Part shown: piece by piece, positions 6,684-16,497 of the stretch
Numbering within the stretch: position 1 is the first letter of the stretch
How the letters are laid out: every line of letters begins with the position of its first letter
NCBI GenBank assembly: GCA_963697675.1
Contig: CAVOOW010000001.1
Location: 483,519-547,518, forward strand
Reading direction: 5' to 3'
Source of the DNA: CAVOOW01 sp963697675
GTDB lineage: Bacteria > Actinomycetota > Actinomycetes > JACCUZ01
Length of the DNA: 64,000 bases
The notes under the pieces: model-generated
Told to the model about the DNA's origin: nothing
Seen by the model: the letters and a program-made list of their open reading frames with translations, nothing else
Database searches by the model: none
Position numbers and translations under genes: made by a program

Positions 6684-8090
6684 CCGCACCGACCTCGACT
6701 CGACATCCGCCTGCAGGAGACGCACCCGGACTGCCTCGCCGAGCGGCAGGTTGCCCTCACAGCTGGCCCGGACCGCGGGCTCGGCCAGCTGCACGGTCCC
6801 GCCGCCGTTCTTGCCGACGTCGATGACCGCTGCATCGAAGATGTGGCCGACCGAGCCCGCGAGGACCGCGGCCTCCATCAGCGCGACGCATTCCCGCTCG
6901 AGCTCCCCGGCACGCCGGTCGCTGTCAGACATCCGGGCCGGCAGCCCGGGCAACGCGGAGCGGACCCACCCGGGCACTTCCACGCCCGCGCACACCGAGA
7001 CGCACACCTCGCCGACGTACCGATCAACGAGCCGACGCAGCGGCGCCGTCGCGTGTGCATATGGCGCGGCCACCGCGGCGTGGGTTGCTCGCTCTGGCAC
7101 GCCACCGTCGAACGCGGTGTAACCCGCGCCGCGGAGCAGCGTCGTCGCGTCCTCGAGCAGCGCGGCATGGCGCGGGTTCGACGGGTTGAGCCCGCGGATC
7201 ATCTCGGCGTACGACTGCTGTTCGGGCCAGTCGACGTCGAGCACCCGCGCGGCCCGGCGCAGCTTGTGGATCTCCTCGATCGGCGAGGTGGGCAGGGTGC
7301 GCAACACCCCGATCTCCGCGTGCAGCATCAGGGTGGCCGCTGCCATGCCGGTGAGCAACGAGATCTGCTCGTTCCACGATTCGACCGGCAGCGGCACGCG
7401 ATAGCCGAGCCGGAAGAGCCCAGCATCCTCGATGATCTCCTGCTCGGGGATCGGCAGGCTGATGCCGCCCCGCTCGACCTCCTGCTTCTTGCGCAGCTCC
7501 CCCACCTCGGCGAGCAGCCGAAGGCGTTCGTCCGACGTGCCGCCGTCGATCGCGGCCTGGGCACCGACGTAGTCCAGCCGGTCCGCCGAGCGAACCACGG
7601 CACGGCGTACGTCGACCGCGCGTTCCTCGCCGTTGTCGTCGAGATCGATGGTCCACAGCAATGCCCGTCGCAGCTCTCCCGGGAGCAGCGAGGCCGCGCC
7701 CTCCGACAGCGACGGCGGATGGAGCGGCGTGCGGGTGTCCGGGCTGTAGAGCGTCTCGCCGCGCAGCCGTGCCTCCGTGTCGATGGCGCCGCCAGGGGCG
7801 ACGAACGACGCGACGTCGGCAATGGCGTAGCGGACTCGGTAGCCGCCGTTGCGACGTTCCAGATGCATGGCCTGGTCGAGGTCCATCGAGCCCGGCGGGT
7901 CGATGGTGAGGAACGGCAGGTCGGTGAGGTCGTCCGGGCGAAACGTCAAAGACTGAGCAGCGGACCGGGCTTCGGCTTCGACCGCATGGGGAAAGCTCTC
8001 GGGCAGCCGAAGCTCGGCCCGGATCTTGGCGAACCCGGCGAGTAGCTGGGCACCGTCGGCGGACCGCAGTCGCAGATGTCGGCGAGGCAC
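6669..8090 (-). CDS. RNB-domain ribonuclease (RNase II/R family)
   Basis: 3'-5' exoribonuclease of 473 aa, shorter than RNase II/R because the cold-shock and S1 domains are reduced or absent; this short form is usual in Actinobacteria. The RNB metal-site motif IDPPGSMDLDQAM lies at residues 63-75 (Asp64, Asp70, Asp72), and the later block PYAHATAPLRRLVDRY is also present. The GTG start at 8090 has no strong ribosome site. The gene reads into rnpB, 20 bases downstream, and carries the rnpB promoter. Confidence 0.9.
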   Translation of the reverse strand: MPRRHLRLRSADGAQLLAGFAKIRAELRLPESFPHAVEAEARSAAQSLTFRPDDLTDLPFLTIDPPGSMDLDQAMHLERRNGGYRVRYAIADVASFVAPGGAIDTEARLRGETLYSPDTRTPLHPPSLSEGAASLLPGELRRALLWTIDLDDNGEERAVDVRRAVVRSADRLDYVGAQAAIDGGTSDERLRLLAEVGELRKKQEVERGGISLPIPEQEIIEDAGLFRLGYRVPLPVESWNEQISLLTGMAAATLMLHAEIGVLRTLPTSPIEEIHKLRRAARVLDVDWPEQQSYAEMIRGLNPSNPRHAALLEDATTLLRGAGYTAFDGGVPERATHAAVAAPYAHATAPLRRLVDRYVGEVCVSVCAGVEVPGWVRSALPGLPARMSDSDRRAGELERECVALMEAAVLAGSVGHIFDAAVIDVGKNGGGTVQLAEPAVRASCEGNLPLGEAVRVRLLQADVESRSVRFTLA

Positions 8091-8160
8091 CTGGAGAGCC
8101 TACGCAAGATCGCCCGTAGGGTTCGCCGTACCAGCACAGGAGAGGACCCCGAGAGACGAC

Positions 8161-9301
8161 GTGTGGCGCTTTCCAACGCTCGCCGCCGTTGTCGTCGTGG
8201 CCACCGGACTACTCCCGTGGGACGAGACCGCCGAAGTGACCAGGCGAATGGCGCCGATCCTGCTGTTCCTCGTCGCCATCACGCGTGCTCGCGGAGCTGG
8301 CCGAGGTCGCGATGGTGTTCGACATCGCGGCCCGAGAAGCCGCTCACCTGGCGCGGGGGCGCACGCCCGTACTCTTCCTGCTTGTTGCAGGGCTTGCGAC
8401 GGTCACCACCATCCTGCTCGGGCTCGATACGACCGCTGTGTTGCTCACGCCGGTCGTGCTCTCCCTGGCTGCCCAGCTGAACCTGTCGCCGTTGCCGTTC
8501 GCCATGGTCACAGTCTGGTTGGCGAACACGGCCAGCCTGCTGCTGCCGGTGTCGAACCTCACGAACCTGCTTGCGATGCGCCGCCTGCACCTGACCCCGC
8601 ACGAGTTCTTCACGCACATGTGGCTGCCCACGATCGTCTCCGTTGTGCTCACCGTCGTGGTGCTTGGGCTGCGCTATCACCGCGACCTCCGGGGCACCTA
8701 CGAGGTGCCCCACCATCCCGGAATCGCCGACCGGCCGCTGTTCGTGTTGACCACGCTGGCTTGTCTCGGGCTGGTGCCGGCCATCTTGCTCGGTGGCGAC
8801 CCGACCGTGGTCGTCACGGTGGCGGCCGCCGCCCTCGTCGTCGTTTTCGCAGTACGACGACGCGCCGCTCTCCGCCTCGGTCTGGTGCCGTGGCAACTCA
8901 CGCTTTTCGTGCTCGGGCTGGCGTTGGTCGTCGCCGCGGTGTTGCGGCACGGAGGTGACCGCGTCATTGCGTCGATCACCGGTACGGGTGACGGGCTGGA
9001 TGCATTGCTGCACATCGCGGGCGTCGGTGCGGTCCTGAGCAACCTGATCAACAACCTTCCGGCCTATCTCGTGGTCGAGCCCGATGCCGCAGAAGGCGGA
9101 CCGTCGCGCTTGCTGGCGTTGCTCGTCGGTACGAACACCGGGCCGCTCGTGCTGCTTTGGGGGTCGCTGGCGACATTGCTGTGGCGCGAGCGTTGCAAGG
9201 CGCGCGACGTCGAGGTGTCGGCTTGGCACTTCGCGTCGATGGGGTTGATCGGCGTGCCCATCGTCTTGGTCGCGACGACTGCGGCGTTGTCGCTGTCGTA
9301 G
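8161..9301 (+). CDS. ArsB/NhaD-type anion permease (frameshifted)
   Basis: Integral membrane transporter of the ion-transporter superfamily (ArsB, SLC13). The N-terminus (VWRFPTLAAVVVVATGLLPW, GTG 8161) and the rest (from ELAEVAMVFDIAAREA) are in different frames; removing one base near 8281 gives one protein of about 379 aa with ten or so helices. The conserved NTASLLLPVSNLTNLL segment and, near the C-terminus, VLSNLINNLPAYL are present, both typical of the family's two half-repeats. No arsR or arsC is adjacent, so substrate is open. The shift is probably a sequence error. Confidence 0.8.
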
Positions 9302-9368
9302 GGACAGGGCCCCGCCAGCGCATCGGCCACTCAGTCAGCCGCGATCACTTACGGTCGGCAGCCGCCAG

Positions 9369-11165
9369 TCAGTCATGCCTTGGCGGCCGCGGCTCGGCCA
9401 TGGCTTGGCGGCCGCGTCTCGGCCATGGCTTGGCGGTCTCGGCATGGTTTGTTGTGTGGGGTGGTTTGTTGTGTGGGGGTGGTCGGTTGTGGCCGGGTGG
9501 GTAGGGTTCGGGTCCGATGGTTTTGCCGTCGCGGTGGCGGAACAGGTAGCGCCCGTCGGGTAGTCGGATCAGGGTCCAGCCGCCTTCGTGGCACATCGGG
9601 TGGTGCCCGGCACAGGGCAGCGCCCCGTTGCTGATCCGGGTCGGCCCGCCCAGGGCCCAGTCGAGCAGGTGATGGGCGTCGGCCCAGGCGATCGGGCGGT
9701 CGCAGAACGGCACCGCGCAGCGGTCCCCGTCGCGGGCGATCATCGCCTTGCGCTGCGCCCAGCTGAAGAACCGCTGCTCACGGCCCACGATGGTGGCCTG
9801 GCCCTGGTCGTTGATCCCGACGTAGGTGACATCGGCATCACAACCGACCCGGCGCGCGGTCGACCCGGCGATCGGACCCACCCAGCTCAACGTGCCCCCC
9901 GGCCCCGCCCCATACCCCTGCCCCGCGACCGCACCCAACGACATCCCAGTACCGGTCGCGTCGTTGCCGGTCGTCGCGATACCAGCCGCGCCGTTGCCGG
10001 TCGTCGCATCGCCAGCCGCGCCGTTGCCAGCTACTCCGTTGCCGACCGGTGGGCGCTCGGCCAGCCCGACACCCCAGTCCAACACCGCGCCACCGACACC
10101 GACAGCGTCGGCTTGACCGGCGCAGTCACGGTCGCTGTCGTGATCGTCGCTGTCGTGATCGTCGCTGTCGTGCGTCGCGCGCTGTCGTGATCGGCGCATG
10201 TCGCTGTCGCGGTGCAGCGGTCGCCATCGCGCCCGGCGTCGGTGCCGCTGACGCCAGCGCCGTCGCTGTCGCTGGTCGTGACATTGTCGCTGTCGCTGGT
10301 CGTGTCGCTGGTCGTGTCGTTGTCGGGATGGGTGTGTCCGTTGGTCAGGGTGGTGCGCGTCCAGGGCGACGATCAGGTGGGCGTGTCCGCCGCCGGTCAT
10401 CGGTGCGTGCGGGGAACCCAGGTACTTCCGGCAGATATCGGCCAGCGCGTCCATCCGCTGCTGCGCGGCGGTGCGGGTGTCCCCCGTCACGGGTGGGTTC
10501 GCCGCGTCGATCGCGGTCATCAACACCGCCCCGGTCACCTCATCGGCCAGCCCCTTGATATGCACCGCACCATCGGGCAGCGGGGACAAGGTGATCCCGC
10601 GCCGGGCATAGCGGGCCAGCGCGGCGGCATCGGCCGCGTCGGGATCCAGGGCATGCCGAAACCGGGTCATCAACGCGGCCACCGCCCGCGGATCCGCCTC
10701 ACCCGCCACCGCCAACGCCTCGGCCTCGATCAGTGCGGCGGCCCCGGCCGGGGCGTCCGCGACCGCGGCGGTGATCGCCTTGACATGCCCCAGATCAATC
10801 ACGCCCGTCGGCCAGGGCCTGCTGCGGTGCCGGGCAGCTCCCCCGACCCCAGGGTGCGCGGCGGTGCGCACCACACCGGCGGCCTCGCCGGGGGTCATCC
10901 GGGTATGCATCCGCGCCCACGCCCCCGCCGAGAGCGCACCATCAGCCACGTAGGACCCGCGGATGTCGACCTCACGGACCGCGGTCAGGGCCACGTAGTC
11001 CAACCGGGCCTGCAGACCGCGCACCTGCCCCAACAACCCGGACAGCTCGTCATGCCCCTCACCGCGCAGCGCCCCGTCCTGCACCGCGTCGACCAGGGCG
11101 GTCACCGCCGCGGTGACCGCACCCAGCCGGGTAGTCACCGAACCCACCACCATGTTCGAACGCAT
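9369..11165 (-). CDS. DUF222 and HNH-endonuclease domain protein
   Basis: About 598 aa from ATG 11165. The N-terminal two-fifths are the DUF222 domain seen in multicopy actinobacterial proteins. Near the C-terminus an HNH domain is visible: CAVPFCDRPIAWADAHHLLD followed by N-x-ALPCAGHH. The two are joined by a low-complexity linker coded by short tandem repeats (9960-10330), rich in Asp/Ser/His and Gly/Asn/Ala/Thr. The tail is proline/His-rich. The longer frame to 11525 only translates the upstream 87-bp repeats. Function of this family is not established. Confidence 0.85.
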   Translation of the reverse strand: MRSNMVVGSVTTRLGAVTAAVTALVDAVQDGALRGEGHDELSGLLGQVRGLQARLDYVALTAVREVDIRGSYVADGALSAGAWARMHTRMTPGEAAGVVRTAAHPGVGGAARHRSRPWPTGVIDLGHVKAITAAVADAPAGAAALIEAEALAVAGEADPRAVAALMTRFRHALDPDAADAAALARYARRGITLSPLPDGAVHIKGLADEVTGAVLMTAIDAANPPVTGDTRTAAQQRMDALADICRKYLGSPHAPMTGGGHAHLIVALDAHHPDQRTHPSRQRHDQRHDQRQRQCHDQRQRRRWRQRHRRRARWRPLHRDSDMRRSRQRATHDSDDHDSDDHDSDRDCAGQADAVGVGGAVLDWGVGLAERPPVGNGVAGNGAAGDATTGNGAAGIATTGNDATGTGMSLGAVAGQGYGAGPGGTLSWVGPIAGSTARRVGCDADVTYVGINDQGQATIVGREQRFFSWAQRKAMIARDGDRCAVPFCDRPIAWADAHHLLDWALGGPTRISNGALPCAGHHPMCHEGGWTLIRLPDGRYLFRHRDGKTIGPEPYPPGHNRPPPHNKPPHTTNHAETAKPWPRRGRQAMAEPRPPRHD

Positions 11166-11350
11166 GTTCGATTCTACCGTGCCGGTCAGACACCACACGA
11201 GCACTGAACCCCGACTGTGGACAACCATTACCTCCATCCACAACCAGGCCAGCCTCCCTGCCTCCGCCGCGCCGCTCGTACCCCCGAAACGCCGACCCAA
11301 CACCGCAACCCCGCCCGGCGCAGTGAGCACGACGCGGCTCCGCCCCACCC

Positions 11351-11560
11351 CAAGTCCTGCATGATCGACTTCGAAAGACGCCGGCCGACCCCGCACCGAC
11401 ACGCGCCGCGTCGGAACTGCATGATCGACTTGGAAAGGAGGGGGCGCGGCGAGCGACCGCCAGCCCCCGGCCCCAAGTCCAGCATGAGCGACTTCGAAAG
11501 ATGCCGGCCGACCCCGCACCGACACGCGCCGCGTCGGAACTGCATGATCGACTTGGAAAG
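11351..11560. repeat. Two 87-bp direct repeats with internal motif tgcatgatcgactt
   Basis: 11351-11437 and 11474-11560 differ at only three positions (period 123 bp). Each begins and ends with a version of caagtcctgcatgatcgact followed by tcgaaag or tggaaag, so the short motif occurs four times. aagtc and gactt flank each motif core as a small dyad. They lie in the roughly 510-bp space between the DUF222-HNH start and the F420 enzyme gene, which holds no other gene. Confidence 0.85.
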
Positions 11561-11678
11561 GCCGGCGAGCGAGCGACTCGACCTCTGCAGACGACGCAGC
11601 GCATGTCGACTTCTAAGGACGGCGCGGTAGCGTCACGAGTCTCATGGCGAGATCGTGGCTCCTACTACGCTCGTCGGC

Positions 11679-12680
11679 ATGGCACCTCTCACCGTCGGAT
11701 ACGCCGCGATGCTGGAGCAGTTCGGTCCGCGTGAGGTGGTGGATCTGACGGCTTTGGCCGAGCAGCACGGGTTCTCCGGGTGCATGGCGGCCGATCATTT
11801 CCAGCCGTGGGTGCCGGCCCAAGGCGAGGCGTCGTTCGTCTGGTCGGTGCTGGCAGCGGTGGGTGAGCGAACCACCGGGGATCTCGGGCCTGGTGTGACG
11901 TGTCCGTCGTTCCGGTTCCACCCGGCGCTGGTCGCCCAGGCCGCGGCTACCACCGAGGCGATGTACCCGGGACGGCACTGGCTCGGGCTGGGCAGCGGCG
12001 AGGCGCTCAACGAGCACGTGGTCGGCGGCTACTGGCCCGAGGTCGGCGAACGCAGCGCGCGACTGTTCGAAGCCGTGGAGCTGATCAAACGGCTCTTCGA
12101 CGCCTCGATCGCCGGCAAGGACATCAAGCACCGCGGCCCGTACTTCACGATGGAGACCAGCCGGCTCTGGACGATGCCCCCGGTCGCGCCCCCGGTGCTC
12201 GTCGCCACCGCCGGCCCGATCAACGCCAAACGCACCGGCCGGCTGGCCGACGGCATCATCACCGTCGGCGCGCCACTGGAGAAGATCGACGGGTTGTTCG
12301 CCAAGTTCGCCGAAGGCGCCCGCGAAGCCGGCAAGGACCCCGACACCATGCCCAAGGTGCTGCAACTGCACATGTCCTGGGCCGAGACCGACGAACAGGC
12401 ACTGGCCAACGCGATCGACCAGTGGCCCAACGGGGGCATGAAGTTCCCCAAGGCCGACATCCGCTCCCCACACGACTTCGCCCAGATGGCCAAACTCGTC
12501 CGACCTGAAGACTTCGAAGGGCGGCTGCTCATCTCCGCCGACCCTGACGAGCACCGCGCCTACATCCAGCAGTACGTCGACCTGGGCTTCGACCGCGTGT
12601 ATCTGCACAACGTCGGTCGCAACCAAGCCGAGTGGATCGAAGTGTTCGGCCGCGACGTGCTGCCGAAGCTCATCCGGTGA
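11679..12680 (+). CDS. F420-dependent oxidoreductase, G6PDH-like subfamily
   Basis: Luciferase-fold (TIM barrel) flavin/F420 enzyme of 333 aa from ATG 11679. Characteristic pieces are ADHFQPWVPAQGEASFVW, the GLGSGEALNEHVVG segment and LVATAGPINAKRTGRLADG, all typical of F420-dependent glucose-6-phosphate dehydrogenase-like proteins. The substrate may not be glucose-6-phosphate, since the subfamily includes enzymes of unknown substrate. No ribosome site is obvious, so the message may be leaderless. Convergent with the RNase H/phosphatase gene. It implies that the host makes coenzyme F420. Confidence 0.9.
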   Translation: MAPLTVGYAAMLEQFGPREVVDLTALAEQHGFSGCMAADHFQPWVPAQGEASFVWSVLAAVGERTTGDLGPGVTCPSFRFHPALVAQAAATTEAMYPGRHWLGLGSGEALNEHVVGGYWPEVGERSARLFEAVELIKRLFDASIAGKDIKHRGPYFTMETSRLWTMPPVAPPVLVATAGPINAKRTGRLADGIITVGAPLEKIDGLFAKFAEGAREAGKDPDTMPKVLQLHMSWAETDEQALANAIDQWPNGGMKFPKADIRSPHDFAQMAKLVRPEDFEGRLLISADPDEHRAYIQQYVDLGFDRVYLHNVGRNQAEWIEVFGRDVLPKLIR

Positions 12681-12748
12681 CAGAGAGGCGAAACCGACGT
12701 CCGGACCACCGCATGAACAGCGGCAAGAAGAGGTCGTCGCTGAGTGGC

Positions 12749-13896
12749 TCAGCTGAACGTCTGGTTGAACGAACGCAGCGACGCAAATCCGTTGCTGTAC
12801 CACTGGATCTCGGTCATCGACGCGGCGCTGAGCTCCATGCGATAGAGCGACGACGTAGGTGCACCGAGACTCAGCCGCACGAGCGTCTTGATCGGCGTGA
12901 CGTGGCTGACGAGCAGGACCGTGCCCTCCGGATGACGGGCGAGCACCTTGTCGCGCGCACGCCGCACGCGGCGGCCGACGGCATCGAACGACTCACCGCC
13001 GGGCGGGGCCACTGACGGCGACGACAGCCACGCGTCCAGCTCGTCCGGCCAGCGTTCGCGTACCTCGGCGAAGGTGTGACCCTCCCACTCGCCGAACGCG
13101 CACTCGCGCAGCTCATCGATCTCGCGGACCGGAAGGCCGAGTGGCACCAGCCACGGTCTCAGCCGTCTCGCGGGTGCGGCGCATCGGCGAGCTGACGACT
13201 GCGGTGATCCCGCGATCGGTCAACGCCGCCGCCGCAGCCGCCGCCTGCGCGCGACCGTTCTCCGCGAGCGGCGGGTCCGCGCCACCACTGCCGCTGAACA
13301 GCTTGCGGACCGTGTGGGCGGTCTCGCCGTGCCGCAACAGCAGGGTGGTCGTCGGCGTGCCGAGACCGATGTCCCAACCGACGAGCTTTTCGGCAGGAGG
13401 CTCGACCTCTGCCTCGTCGACGAACGGCTCGTCCTGGGAATCGACCTGCGGGCGCTGCGTTGCTCGACGACTCCGACCACGTCTGCCCGCGGGCCGCCGC
13501 GTCGAGGGCCTCGTTCGCCAGCCGGTCGGCGTGCTTGTTGCGCTCGCGCGGCACCCACGTATAGGTCACCCGGTCGGCGGGCATGATCTCCCGCGCCCGC
13601 AACGCGAGCGGCCGCATCGACGGGTGCTTGATCTTCCAGCGGCCGGAAAGCTGCTCGACCACCAGCTTGGAGTCCAGGCGCGCCTCGACCGTCGCGTCCG
13701 GGTCGATCTCCTGCGCCGCGGTGAGGCCGGCGATCAGGCCGCGGTACTCCGCGACGTTGTTGGTGTCGATGCCGATGTACTCCGCGCGCTCCGCGAGTAC
13801 CTGCCCAGTCTCCGCGTCGCGAACGACCGCGCCGTAAGCCGCCGGACCCGGGTTGCCTCGGGATCCGCCATCGGCCTCGACGATGAAACGCGGCAC
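12749..13896 (-). CDS. Bifunctional RNase HI / histidine phosphatase (two frameshifts)
   Basis: N-terminal RNase HI domain (VEADGGSRGNPGPAAYGAVV, DTNNVAEYRGL, the Asp of EARLDSK), then a phosphoglycerate-mutase-like domain with LLLRHGETAHT and later LLVSHVTPIK. In mycobacteria the homologue (Rv2228c) degrades RNA in RNA-DNA hybrids and has acid phosphatase activity. Two shifts, each of one extra base (near 13460 in the linker and near 13150), break the frame; corrected length is about 381 aa. Third gene of the minus-strand operon after the Nif3-like and zinc-ribbon genes, four bases from the latter. Confidence 0.88.
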
Positions 13897-13899
13897 GCC

Positions 13900-14643
13900 C
13901 TAGAGACCGGACTCTGACGTGCGGATCAGGATGCGCCGGCACTCCTCGCAGCGCATCACCTCGTCATCCTCGGCAGTGCGCAGCTGGTTGATCTCCACGG
14001 TGTTGAGCTCGAGCCGGCAGCCGGTGCAACGCCGCTGTCGCAGCTCGGCGGCACCTACACCCGCAGACTGCGCGCGGATCTTCTCGTACAGCGTCACCAG
14101 GTCTGCGTCCACCGAGCCGGCCTGGGTGTCGCGCTGGGCTCGCAACGCCTCGGTCTCGTTGTCGATCTCGGCCGTCTTCATGGTTCGTGCCGCCGCCAGC
14201 TCGGCCATGTTCGCCTCGGCCGCCACCTTCTGCGCGGTGAGCTCGGACTGCAGGCTCTGCGACGACTCCAGCCGCTCCATCACGTCGAGGACGATGTCTT
14301 CGAGGTCGCTCTGTCGCTTGGCGAGGGTGTTGATCTCGTGCTGGAGGCCCTCGAGCTCCTTGGGCGAGTTCACCTGACCTGCGTCGAGCCGTTGCTGGTC
14401 CCGGGCGGCGCGGGTGCGCACCTGCTCGACGTCGCCCTCGGCCTTGCTCAGCTCGCGCGCGACATCGCTGGCCTCGGTCTCCGCGCCGACGATCTGGTCG
14501 CGCAGCGTCGCGACCCTCGTCTCGAGCTCGGCCAGCGCGGCGAGCTCTGGCAAGGTCTCCCGCCGGTGCGCGAGCTGGTCGATGCGAGTGTCCAGAGCCT
14601 GCACGTCGAGCAGGCGCTGCTGGTCAGAAGCGGCAGCTTTCAG
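13900..14643 (-). CDS. Coiled-coil protein with C4 zinc ribbon (Rv2229c family)
   Basis: About 247 aa: a long helical coiled coil (residues 10-175) then a zinc ribbon with C-x2-C (RCTGCRLEL) and C-x2-C (MRCEECRR). Homologues always sit between Nif3-like and RNase HI genes; function unknown. The family usually begins MK near this point. Here a CTG at 14643, preceded by GGAG at seven bases, matches that start and the family length. The alternative is ATG 14691, which adds 16 residues not seen in the family. Confidence 0.88.
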   Translation of the reverse strand: MKAAASDQQRLLDVQALDTRIDQLAHRRETLPELAALAELETRVATLRDQIVGAETEASDVARELSKAEGDVEQVRTRAARDQQRLDAGQVNSPKELEGLQHEINTLAKRQSDLEDIVLDVMERLESSQSLQSELTAQKVAAEANMAELAAARTMKTAEIDNETEALRAQRDTQAGSVDADLVTLYEKIRAQSAGVGAAELRQRRCTGCRLELNTVEINQLRTAEDDEVMRCEECRRILIRTSESGL

Positions 14644-14721
14644 TGTGGTTCTCCAGGTATCGGCGTGGTCCCGTCGAGATGACAGGACCACGGGTCGGTC
14701 ACGAGGCGCGAGACGCGAGTC

Positions 14722-15810
14722 TCAACCGTAGTCCCTCGCAGCGTCAACGCTCGCCGCCACGCGTGCCGCAGCCTGGCCCAGCCAGGGCCATTCGGTGGCC
14801 CAGTGGGCGCAGTCGACCAGTGCGGGCGAGCCGTGTGCCAGCGACTCCGAGGCGGGGTGGTGCCGGAGGTCTGCCGTGACGAAGACGTCCGCCCCGGCGC
14901 GCCGTACGTCGCCGAAGAGATCGTCCCCCGCTCCCCCGCACACGGCGACCGTCTGGACGAGCGCGTCGAGGTCGCCCGCGACCCGCACGCCCGCCGCCGT
15001 ACGCGGCAAGGCGGACGCCACCCGCTCGCCGAACGCGCGCAGCGTCTCTGGCTCCGGCAGGCGGCCGACTCGCCCCAGGCCGCGGTCGCCGGGCTCAGGG
15101 CGAGTGAGGAGCACGTCGAAGGCCGGCTCCTCATAGGGATGCGCTGCCCGCAGCGCTGCGACGACAGCGGCCACCCGGGCCGGGGGCGCGACCATCTCGA
15201 GTCTCGTCTCCCCCACTCGCTCGATGGCGCCGACGTGTCCGACGGCCGGGTTCGCCCCCGGCAGCGGCCGGAACGTGCCCGTGCCGTCGCTGAAGAAGGC
15301 TGCCCGTTCGTAGTCACCGAGCCGGCCGGCCCCGGCCGAGGCCATGGCGTCGACGACGGCCTCGACGGCGTCATGCGGTACGAAGACCACTACCTTGTCC
15401 AACTCTGCTGCGGCCATCGGTCGCAGGGGGCGGGTGTCCTCGATACCCAGCAGTTCTGCGAGCGCGTCGGAAACCCCTGGACGCGCGACATCGGCGTTCG
15501 TGTGCGCAACGTGCAGCGCCACCCCCGCACGTACCAACGCCGTCACCGCTCTGCCTTTGGGGCCGTCGGTGGCGACGGAGTGCACGCCGCGCAGCAGCAG
15601 CGGGTGGTGCGTGACGAGCAGGTCGGCTCCCCACGCGACCGCCTCGCTGATCACCGCGTCGACGGGATCGACGGCGAACAGCACACGGCGTACGGGCTGG
15701 TCGGGATCGCCGGTCACCAGACCCACGGCATCCCAGTCCTCGGCCGTGCGCGGGTCGTAGAGCGCGTCGAGCACCGCGATCACGTCGGCGAGCACGGGAG
15801 CATCGGTCAC
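14722..15810 (-). CDS. Nif3-like dinuclear metal protein (GTP cyclohydrolase 1 type 2 homologue)
   Basis: 362 aa from GTG 15810; the frame extends upstream but that stretch is the shadow of another gene. Metal-binding motifs are LLVTHHPLL and AHTNADV near the N-terminus, and a His/Glu pair near the C-terminus. A central insert with HPYEEPAFD is the PII-like domain common to long Nif3 proteins. Biochemical role unsettled. First gene of the operon with the zinc-ribbon and RNase H/phosphatase genes. Confidence 0.9.
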   Translation of the reverse strand: MTDAPVLADVIAVLDALYDPRTAEDWDAVGLVTGDPDQPVRRVLFAVDPVDAVISEAVAWGADLLVTHHPLLLRGVHSVATDGPKGRAVTALVRAGVALHVAHTNADVARPGVSDALAELLGIEDTRPLRPMAAAELDKVVVFVPHDAVEAVVDAMASAGAGRLGDYERAAFFSDGTGTFRPLPGANPAVGHVGAIERVGETRLEMVAPPARVAAVVAALRAAHPYEEPAFDVLLTRPEPGDRGLGRVGRLPEPETLRAFGERVASALPRTAAGVRVAGDLDALVQTVAVCGGAGDDLFGDVRRAGADVFVTADLRHHPASESLAHGSPALVDCAHWATEWPWLGQAAARVAASVDAARDYG

Positions 15811-15865
15811 GACCGGCAGGTTATCCGCACCGTCCGGATCGCCGACCGCGTTGCCGCCGCAGGCA

Positions 15866-16288
15866 CTACGAACGCGGGCGCACCTGGAAGGGACGCTGCC
15901 AGTCCTCGGCGGTCTCGCCGTCGATCCACAGCTGCCAGGCGTAGCGACCGCTGGCCAGCGGCAGCGCGCCGACGTTGACGGTGAAGGCGCAGTCGATGTC
16001 ACTGCCCGGCGGCAAACCCGGCGGTCGGCCCACCTCGAAGCTGCCCCCGATGCGCACCTCGCTCGCTCCGTCGGTGCCCTCCGCGACGGTGACCGCGCGA
16101 CCATCGGTGTCCACCAGTGTGAGCTCGAAGGCATGAGACGCGTTGGCAGCGCTCCACGGCACGTCGAGCTTGATGGCCAGCGCCATCGGTGGGACGTCCG
16201 GACCGGTCACCGACCAGCCACCACCCAGGATGTAGAGCTTGCCCCGAACCTCCTGGGCCGCATCCGCCAACAGCATGGTCACGCGCAT
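15866..16288 (-). CDS. DUF6941-like conserved hypothetical protein
   Basis: 140 aa, probably beta-sandwich, starting MRVTMLLADAAQEVRGKLYI with GGAG five bases before the ATG. Such proteins are widespread and uncharacterised in Actinobacteria. No signal peptide or catalytic motif. Ends 56 bases before the Nif3 start and may be transcribed with that operon. Confidence 0.75.
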   Translation of the reverse strand: MRVTMLLADAAQEVRGKLYILGGGWSVTGPDVPPMALAIKLDVPWSAANASHAFELTLVDTDGRAVTVAEGTDGASEVRIGGSFEVGRPPGLPPGSDIDCAFTVNVGALPLASGRYAWQLWIDGETAEDWQRPFQVRPRS

Positions 16289-16497
16289 CGCGACTCCGTT
16301 TCATCGTGCGTCCAACCTCTTGCGTCAAATCTCCACGATGATGACAAACGTCGCAGATCACGGCGCAGCAAGTCACCCTTGGTCACTGGCTTCTGACTGT
16401 CGGTCGAACTTCGCCAGCGAAACCGCAATTCTCCTGTCCAACCACTCGCAGCAGTCCTATGTTGCCGTCCAAGGGTGGGATCTGGGGGGAGAGTGTC

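Noticed and set aside
11165..11525. N-terminal extension of the DUF222-HNH protein by 120 residues
   Set aside because: It only translates the 87-bp repeats (giving repeated RGRPASFEVDHAG) and lies upstream of the family's normal start.
11351..11560. CRISPR array
   Set aside because: Only two long repeats with one 36-bp spacer and no cas genes; no regular short repeats anywhere in the window.
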